Positions 56,637 to 64,000 of a DNA stretch of 64,000 nt are shown in pieces. The stretch's first letter is position 1. Each line of letters opens with the position of its first letter. The translations under genes and the position numbers were made by a program. The DNA comes from Chlorocebus sabaeus (Eukaryota; Chordata; Mammalia; Primates; Cercopithecidae): assembly GCF_047675955.1 (NCBI RefSeq), contig NC_132911.1, positions 74,743,133-74,807,132 on the forward strand, read 5' to 3'. The notes under the pieces were generated by a model. It had not been told where the DNA came from and made no database searches. It worked only from the letters and a program-made list of their open reading frames with translations.

Positions 56637-58842
56637 ATGACAGGATCAAGTTCACACATAACAATATTAACCTTAAATGTAAATGGACTAAATGGTCCAA
56701 TTAAAAGACACAGACTGGCAAATTGGATAAAGAGTCAAGACCCATCAGTTTGCTGTATTCAGGAGACCCATCTCACATGCAGAGACACACATAGGCTCAA
56801 AATAAAGGGATGGAGGAAGATCTACCAAGCAAATGGAGAACAAAAAAAAGCAGGGGTTGCAATCCTAGCCTCAGAACATTTAAACTAAAACAGACTTTAA
56901 ACCATCAAAGATCGAAAGAGATAAAGAAGGCCATTACATAATGGTAAAGGGATCAATTCAACAGGAAGAGATAACTATCCTAAATATATATGCACCCAAT
57001 ACAGGAGCACCCAGATTCATAAAGCAAGCCCTTAGATACTTACAAAGAGACTTAGACTCTCACACAATAATAATGGGAGACTTCAACACCCCACTGTCAA
57101 CATTAGACAGATCAATGAGACAGAAAGTTAACAAGGATATCCAGGAATTGAACTCAACTCTGCACCAAGCGGACCTAATAGACATCTACAGAACTCTCCA
57201 CCCCAAATCAACAGAATATACTTTCTTCTCAGCACCACATCACACTTATTCCAAAATTGACCACATAATTGGAAGTAAAGCACTCCTCAGCAAATGTACA
57301 AGAACAGAAATTATAACAAGCTGTCTCTCGGACCACAGTGCAATCAAACTAGAACTCAGGACTAAGAAACTCAATCAAAACCGCTCAACTACATGGAAAC
57401 TGAACAACCTGCTCCTGGATACATGGGTACATAACGAAATGAAGGCAGAAATAAAGATGTTCTTTGAAACCAATGAGAACAAAGATACAACATACCAGAA
57501 TCTCTGGGACACATTTCAAGCAGTGTGTAGAGGGAAATTTATTGCATTAAATGCCCACAAGAGAAAGCTGGAAAGATCTAAAATTGACACTCTAACATCA
57601 CAATTAAAAGAATTAGAGAAGCAAGAGCAAACACATTCAAAAGCTAGCAGAAGGCAAGAAATAACTAAGATCAGAGCAGAACTGAAGGAGATAGAGACAC
57701 AAAAAACCCTCCAAAAAATCCATGAATCCAGGAGCTGGTTTTTTGAAATGACCAACAAAATTGATAGACCACTAGCAAGACTAATAAAGAAGAAAAGAGA
57801 GAAGAATCAAATAGACACAATAAAAAATGATAAAGGGGATATCACCACTGACCCCACAGAAATACAAACTACCATCAGAGAATACTATAAACACCTCCAC
57901 ACAAATAAACTAGAAAATCTAGAAGAAATGGATAATTTCCTAGACACTTACACTCTCCCAAGACTAAACCAGGAAGAAGTTGAATTCCTGAATAGACCAA
58001 TAGCAGGCTCTGAAATGGAGGCAATAATTAATAGCCTACCAACCAAAAAAGTCTGGGACCAGACGGATTCACAGCTGAATTCTACCAGAGGTACAAGGAG
58101 GAGCTGGTACCATTCCTTCTGAAACTATTCCAATCAATAGAAAAAGAGGGTATCCTCCCTAACTCATTTTATGAGGCCAATATCATCCTGATACCAAAGC
58201 CTGGCAGAGACACAACAAAAAAAGAGAATTTTAGACCAATATCCCTGATGAACATTGATGCAAAAATCCTCAATAAAATACTGGCAAACCAAATCCAGCA
58301 GCACATCAAAAAGCTTATCCACCATGATCAAGTGGCCTTCATCCCTGGGATGCAAGGCTGGTTCAACATATGCAAATAAAAAGTCAGGAAACAACAACAG
58401 GTGCTGGGAAGGATGTGGAGAAATAGGAACACTTTTACACTGTTGGTGGGACTGTAAACTAGTTCAACCATTGTGGAAAGCAGTATGGCGATTCCTCAAG
58501 GATCTAGAACTAGAAATACCATATGACCCAGCCATCCCATTACTGGGTATATACCCAAAGGATTATAAATCATGCTGCTATAAAGACACATGCACACGTA
58601 TGTTTATTGCGGCACTATTCACTATAGCAAAGACTTGGAAACAACCCAAATGTCCATCAGTGACAGACTGGATTAAGAAAATGTGGCACATATACACCAT
58701 GGAATACTATGCAGCCATAAAAATGGATGAGTTTTTGTCCTTTGTAGGGACATGGATGCATCTGGAAACCATCATTCTCAGCAAACTATTGCAAGAACAG
58801 AAAACCAAACACCGCATGTTCTCACTCATAGGTGGGAATTGA
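56637..58842 (+). pseudogene. L1 ORF2 (endonuclease/reverse transcriptase), disrupted and deleted
   Basis: Starts MTGSSSHITILTLNVNGLNG at 56637. A net 10-base insertion near 56866-56886 breaks the frame (stop at 56886-56888). The frame continues from about 56940 to 58046, where an A-run loses one base. Endonuclease residues are visible across the pieces: N in LNVNGLN, E in CCIQETHLT, D/N in MGDFNTPLS, D in YSKIDHIIGS and D/H in CLSDHSAIKL. At about 58377 the sequence jumps from PGMQGWFNI wording to the C-terminal KKSGNNNRCW region, removing the catalytic FADD segment. The cysteine-rich C-terminus (CGEIGTLLHCWWDCK) is present and ends at 58840-58842. Confidence 0.92.
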
Positions 58843-59082
58843 ACAATGAGATCACCTGGACTCGGGAAGGGGAACATCACACACCAGGGCCTATTATGGG
58901 GAGGGGGGAGGTGAGAAGAATGGCATTGGGAGTTATACCTGATGTAAATAACGAGTTGATCGGTGCTGACGAGTTGATGGGTGCAGCACACCAACATGGC
59001 ACAAGTATACATATGTAACAAACCTGCATATTGTGCACATGTACCCTAGAACTTAAAGTATAATAATAATTTTAAAAAACCT

Positions 59083-60559
59083 AACTATGACTATGACAAT
59101 AATTGCATGAAAACCGAAAGTTTTCAGAACTCAAAGCAAACTGATGGAGAATACTCCATGTGGAAAGTCTTTCTATTCATTTTTAAAATAGAGAACATAG
59201 TCTGAGAGTTAAATGGGAAATGATGTTGTAGGTTTCATTTAACTTATAAAAATAGATGGAATTTTATGACTCTAAAAAATCTTGACCAGTTGTAAATAGA
59301 AGTTGTTATTTGGTTTTTGTTATTTTAATTGCCTGACAACAGGACCAGAATCAAAAACTTGCTTAACTCCTATCAGTGTTACTCCTTTCCTCCCTGGATG
59401 ATATATGCTGCTCTGCAAAAATGAAATGCTGTCGTTGAAATGCTGTAAAATATCATTTTCCATAGAGTAGACTCATCTTATGGTAGGATACATCCTTTTT
59501 TAAGCCCTATCAGGAAACCTTCACCCAAATTACTCTTCTGAAACTATAGAGGGTGTTCTCTTAGGAAGGCCCAGTAATGCTATGGCCCATGATTCAGCTT
59601 TGAAGGCTTCCTTTGTCTGCCTCTCCTCCCCAATCAGTTTTGTGTGAACAGTGTTCTGTGTTGGCAAGTGGCCAGAGAATTTGCCATAAATTAATTTGCT
59701 GTCTTTCTACAAGAAGATAACTTAACTGACTTCCTTGGCCTTCTTAATTTGCCTCAGCACTGGGAATGGCTGAGGGCTTGGGGATGTCGCAAACCTCTAA
59801 AGGATTGCCTGCATGGAAATTTAGAAATCCTACACTCCTGAACCTTCTACATGCCAGTCAGAGGCACAAGTCATAGAGTACAAGTTCCTCTGCCTCCCAA
59901 GACCCTAATTTACCACTAGTGAGAGCCATGTACACCAGAAATGTATCTCAAGGATTTGGAATTAAGAGTGAAAGAAGCAGATTATTCTGATCTCTTCCTA
60001 TCATTCTTCATCGAAGACAGTGGAAAATTGGGGGAAATAAAATATTGCTCAAGTTTAAACAGAAACAGCAGCAAAACAACACCAGGAATTCCTTCAATGT
60101 GTTGTAGACTTGAGCTCTAAAAGCCCAAAACCACACACTTCATTTGCTTACGGTATTGCTAAAATTTCTGTTGATTCAGATTAAGCCCAAAGTAGATTTT
60201 TTAACAACCATAGATTCATATTTTTCATAGTTGACTCTTGATCCAGACAATTTGAGACCCCTAAAAATGTCAATTTGGGATCTGATTATGCTTCACTTTT
60301 TAGGAATACTTTTGGCATAAATCAATATTTTTCTTAAAAATTCATTTACTAAAATGTCCCCCAAAATGGTAACTTCTGGTTTCCCATGAATGTGTCATTT
60401 TTATCGATAGACTGAGTAGATTTACACTAATCTGAATTATCTATGGTGAGTTTTACAGCTGAGTTCCTGTTCAATTTTCTTTTATTAAAAATATAAAATA
60501 TAATAAACCAGAAAATGTAAATATCTGACAATAACAAAAGTGAGCAAAGTAGTGGAGCA
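59083..60559. other. Unassigned
   Basis: No SINE, LINE or LTR recognised. 59510-59960 is less AT-rich than its surroundings and could be a unique conserved segment, but I see no exon structure. Confidence 0.4.
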
Positions 60560-60684
60560 AAGGGAACACATGTGCTCCTGCTGGGAGAGCAACTTCACAG
60601 CTGATTGGAAATTGACAAGGTACTGTCCAATAAAACTAAAAGCCTGCCTATTCTACAGCCCAGCAATTTCATTCCTCATGCTAG
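60560..60684 (+). mobile_element. L1M ORF2 tail, part 1
   Basis: AATAAAACTAAAAGCCTGCC and ATTCTACAGCCCAGCAATTTC follow the late ORF2 wording 'ataaaactaaacatgcacctacc...gacccagcaattcc'. It continues after the hAT-like element. Confidence 0.6.
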
Positions 60685-60900
60685 TGCAATGTTTTAAAAA
60701 CTGCTGGGTGACTGATTATGACCCATTAGTGGCTCAGTAAATGAATATCAAGGGATAAAATCAGAGTATTTTCAATAAAATGAAATGGAGTGGAATGGGA
60801 TAGAAAATGTCAAACGAAATCCCTTGCAATCAAAGTATTGTTTTGTAAGAATTTTGCAAAGCCAACTCACGGCTTACCAAGGTAATGGTCAGGAAAGCTT
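60685..60900 (+). mobile_element. Probable hAT MITE inside the L1M
   Basis: GCAATGTTTTAAAAACTGCT, GATTATGACCCATTAGTGG, CTCAGTAAATGAATATCA, ATAGAAAATGTCAAACGAAA and GGCTTACCAAGGTAATGGTC match a common mammalian hAT MITE I recognise but cannot name. The ends and target duplication were not resolved. Confidence 0.5.
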
Positions 60901-61059
60901 ATAAAATACTATTCTAGAGAAACTCTCATGTCTCCGTTCACATTTAAAATAGAAAAATAGTATTTATACATTATTTTACATTCTGTGTGTTTGCATCTAC
61001 TAGAAGTAGGCACTGAAATATGTTCATTATAATTAGAATAAATAAAAATATCTGTGGGC

Positions 61060-61460
61060 ATTGTTACAAATGAACACTATATAACATTAGAAATGAATAA
61101 CTGCAGTTTAGACATCAAAATGATTAAAACTTAAGCATAACATTGACAGAAAAAGCAAATCACAGAGGAATACATACAATGGATTCCATTTTATATGTGC
61201 TTTAGCACATACAAAATTAAACATATATGTTGTATATAAATCTACACATTTGTAATAAAATTATAATGAAAGTTAGATGAATAATAAACACAAGATTTCA
61301 GCTCACAGCTCTAAGAGAAAGGGAGAAGAAGGGAACTGATAAGGAAAACAGGGACTATAAAGATATTGATAATATTCTATTTTTTAAACTAAGTGCCAGG
61401 AATATGGCTATTCTTTTACTGTTTGCTAAAGTGTACATATGCATCCTTTATACAAATCTA
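61060..61460 (+). mobile_element. L1M 3' end, part 2
   Basis: ATTAGAAATGAATAACTGCAG, AGCATAACATTGACAGAAAAAG, GAATACATACAATGGATTCC and ATTTTATATG follow L1M ORF2-end and 3' UTR order. Confidence 0.65.
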
Positions 61461-62324
61461 TATTGTGATGTTTCCAAAATTTTTTCATCTTTTTGACTCA
61501 CATTGCTCATTCCCACAATGTCACAAATAAATTCCTTGATAGAAGTTAAAATACTGTCCTCTTTGATCTATTAGCTATATTTCAGGTGTCACTTCTACAT
61601 TTATTGTATAATTTATGACTTGATACAGATTCCTCTGCTTCTAGAGCTAAGTGAAATACAATATTCAGTGAAGTCATAACATTCCATGTAGGAATCCATC
61701 CTTTGGCTTCAGTCATTATAATGAACATGCTAAATTATGTCTGTAACACATGAAGAACTTCTTTATAAGTTTAATTTATGCTCCTTTCATTGATAGCATC
61801 CCTATCACCCATAGACATAGCAAGAGTGGGCAGGTACTCTAGAAGTCATGAATTCCCCCTAATGTAATCAAATTAGTACATTTGAACATTTATATTTCAG
61901 TATTATTTTGCAACTAGGTAAAACTCAATATGTTTTTAGGAGAAGCCAAAAACAACAAAACTTTTTTAAAAAGCCAAAAATGAGCATCATCTTGTGAGAA
62001 CAAAGTATTGATACATTAGATTGTGTCTTCTGCCCCAGTCCTGACCATTTCAATTCACAGTTCACAACTGCCATCACTCGCTTTAAGGGCAGGCAGGGAT
62101 ACAGTCACATCAATTGGAGATAATCAGATTGTGTGAGAGCATGGAATCTATTTTGTACCTATTTAGAATGGGTAAATATGTAGGTAGTGAAGATTAAAAA
62201 AATATTCAATTAATATTGTGCAGAAACAAAGGCCTATTTGGATAAACATAAAACCAAAATTCAGCAACTGGTTGCTCAATTTGGACTATAATTTGTCCAA
62301 ATGTTATATACTTTCCTGATTCAA
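61461..62324. other. Unassigned AT-rich DNA
   Basis: No element recognised. Confidence 0.4.
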
Positions 62325-62475
62325 ATTCGGTATTCTCCACAAAGCTCCTCCTGATTTCCTCTCCCCATCTCTAACCAGGTAAGTATAATTGTTTTTCAGC
62401 TGAAACTATCTAACTCTTCTTTTATACTTAGCACTATTCCACATGATTTCACAGCTCTATATGTTTACATAAACT
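62325..62475 (+). repeat. Possible L2 fragment
   Basis: CACAAAGCTCCTCCTGATTT and ATACTTAGCACTATTCCACA follow the L2 3' region ('ccttccctgaccaccc...catagcacttatcac'). Confidence 0.45.
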
Positions 62476-62524
62476 ATACATAGATACTAAAATATATGTT
62501 CAGTATTATCATATGAATAATTAG

Positions 62525-62878
62525 TGATATTGTTTGGCTGTGTCCCCGCCCAAATCTCAACTTGAGTTATATCTTCCAGAATTCCCATGTGTTGTGGGAG
62601 GGACCCAGGGGGAGGTAATTGAATCATGGGAGCCGGTCTTTCCAGTACTATTCTCATGATAGTGAATTAGTCTCACGAGATCTGATGGGTTTATCAAGGG
62701 TTTCCACTTTTGCTTCTTCCTCATTTTCTCTTGCCACTGCCATGTAACAGATGTCTTTCACCTCCCACCATGATTCTGATGCCTTCCCAGCTATGTAGAA
62801 CTGTAAATCCAATTAAACCTCTTTTTCTTCCCAGTCTTGGGTATGTCTTTATCAGTAGCATGAATATGAACTAATACA
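62525..62878 (+). mobile_element. THE1-type MaLR 5' LTR
   Basis: TGATATTGTTTGGCTGTGTC to GAACTAATACA, 354 bp, the size of a THE1 LTR. Internal landmarks are GGAGGTAATTGAATCATGGG, TCTCACGAGATCTGATGGGT and CCAATTAAACCTCTTTTTC. The last contains the ATTAAA-type signal used by this family. It is followed directly by the internal region, so this is not a solo LTR. Confidence 0.93.
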
Positions 62879-64000
62879 GTAAATTAGTACCAGCAGAGTG
62901 GGGCACTGCTGAAAAAATACCCCAAAATGTGGAATCAACTTTGGAACTGGGTAACCAGCAGAGGTTGGAACATTTTGAAGGACTCAGAAGAAGACAGAAA
63001 AATGTGGGAAATTTTGGAACCTCCTAGAAACTTGTTGAATGGCTTTGCTCCAAATGCTGATAGCAATAGGGACAATAAGGTCCAGGCTGAGGTGCTCTCA
63101 GATGGAGATGAGGAATTTGTTGGGAACTGCAGTAAAGGTGACTCTTGTTCCATATTAGCAAAGAGACTGGAGGCATTTTTCCCCTGCCATAGAGATTTGT
63201 GGAACTTTGAACTTGAGAGAAATGATTTAGGGTATCTGGTAGAAGAAATTTCTAAGCAGCAAAGCATTCAAGAGGTAACTTGGGTGCTGTTAAAGGTATT
63301 CAATTCTATAAGGTAAGCAGAGCGTGAAAGTTTGGAAAATCTGCTGCTTGACAATGCAATAGAAAAGAAAAACTCATTTTCTGGGGAGAAATTCAAGCTG
63401 GCTCCAGAAATTTGCATAAGTAGCAAGAAGCCTACTGTTAATTTTCAAGACCATGGGGAAAATGTCTCCAGGCCATGTCAGAGGTTTTCATGGCAGCCCC
63501 TCTCATCACAGACCCTGAGGCCCAGGAGGAAAAAATGGTTTTGTGGGCTGGGCCCAGGGTTCCTGCGCTGTGTGCAGCCTAGGGACTTGGTGCCCTGTGT
63601 CTCAGCTGCTCCAGCCATGACATACATCTCAGGGGCCAAAACACAGTGCAGGCTGTGGCTTTAGAAGGTGTAAGCCCCAAGCTTTGGCAGCTTCCATGTG
63701 GTATTGAGCCTGCAGATACACAGAAGTCAAGAATTGAGGTTTGGAAACCTCTGCCTAGATTTCAGATGATGTATGGAAATGCCTGGATGCACAGGCAAAA
63801 GTTTGCTGCAGGGGCAGGGGCCTCATGGAGAACATCTGCTAGGGCACTGCAGTAGAGAAATGTGGGGTTGGAACCCCCACACAGAGTCCCTATTGGAGGG
63901 ACTAGTGGAGCCGTGAGAAGAGCGCCACCATCCTCCAGAACCCAGAACAGTAGATCCACTGACAGCTTGCACCATGCACCTGGAAAAGCCACAGACACTC
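62879..64000 (+). mobile_element. THE1/MST internal region, continues beyond window
   Basis: Begins TAAATTAGTACCAGCAGAGT, the MaLR start after the LTR, and follows the well-known non-coding-like internal sequence (CAACTTTGGAACTGGGTAAC, ATGGCTTTGCTCCAAATGC, TGGGTGCTGTTAAAGGTATT, TCCATGTGGTATTGAGCCTG). Open frames of 129 codons (62927-63316) and 110 codons (63332-63664) are remnants of degenerate retroviral-type sequence without an intact known protein. The 3' LTR, if present, lies outside. Confidence 0.93.

Larger units (their letters stand above)
54557..59069 (+). mobile_element. L1PA with both ends, about 1.5 kb internal deletion
   Basis: Both natural ends are present: a 5' UTR starting near 54557 and a 3' UTR ending with ACTTAAAGTATAATAATAAT. 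The 13-bp target duplication TTTTAAAAAACCT lies at 54544-54556 and 59070-59082. Order: 5' UTR (to 55543), ORF1 (55544-56573), inter-ORF spacer, ORF2 (56637-58842 with a deletion junction at about 58377), 3' UTR. The total is about 4.5 kb against about 6 kb for an intact L1. It inserted just 3' of an older L1. It cannot move by itself because the reverse transcriptase domain is lost. Confidence 0.95.

Noticed and set aside
56147..56659. 170-codon minus-strand frame
   Set aside because: Antisense shadow of L1 ORF1.
62927..63664. Two consecutive open frames of 129 and 110 codons
   Set aside because: They lie in the THE1/MST internal region, which has no intact coding gene; treated as part of the mobile element.

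Overview
The window is non-coding DNA from an Old World monkey (Cercopithecidae). The best evidence is the two young Alu copies at 9236-9552 and 31399-31712. Their base choices (GGCTCAAGCC near the start, CTAGCCGGGCGAGGTGG in the middle, GAGATCCGGCCACTGC in the right arm) are those I know from the macaque/baboon AluYR lineage rather than human AluY. The rest is the usual catarrhine mix: L1PA, L1P and L1M LINEs, AluJ/S/Y, MIR, L2, MaLR and ERV1 LTRs, and Tigger and hAT fossils. No confident protein-coding exon, tRNA, rRNA or CRISPR was found. Nearly all longer open frames lie inside LINEs or MaLR internal sequence, or are unsupported by any family I recognise.

Layout: 1-9.1 kb holds an L1 3' end, MIR/L2 fossils, a 5'-truncated young L1PA with a target-site duplication (TSD), a solo MST-like LTR with a perfect 5-bp TSD, an AluJ, and an MLT1 LTR inserted in a MIR. 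9.2-20.7 kb has an AluYR, an AluJ, a CpG-rich unique patch (10.2-10.4 kb), a perfect 71-bp inverted repeat flanking an ERV1-like solo LTR (14.45-15.58 kb), a Tigger-like remnant, and an isolated TATA/ATG/splice-donor arrangement (18.45-18.65 kb). 20.7-24.2 kb is AT-rich with nothing I can assign.

24.2-32.0 kb is a nested LINE complex: an old L1M/HAL1-like element whose ORF1 is split by another L1M 3' end and by an AluY, followed by an inverted L1M fragment and an L1M piece split by an AluYR. 32.6-45.6 kb contains a Tigger MITE, a truncated L1P, MIR/L2 fossils, a hAT remnant, and an MLT1 LTR split by an AluJ whose tail has grown into a long GAAA microsatellite. 45.6-52.2 kb is mostly unassigned with simple repeats. 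52.2-59.1 kb holds an old L1 with 5' UTR, ORF1 and the start of ORF2, then an L1PA with both natural ends and a 13-bp TSD that has lost about 1.5 kb of ORF2. 60.5-61.5 kb is L1M/hAT fossil DNA. From 62,525 to the window end is a THE1-type MaLR provirus (5' LTR plus internal region).

There are no genes that work together here. The sequence is best read as intergenic or deep-intronic DNA shaped by retrotransposition. All family names come from memory of consensus sequences, so subfamily labels are approximate. I did not find a new biological system. The perfect inverted repeat, the CpG-rich patch and the TATA/first-exon-like arrangement are the items most worth checking.
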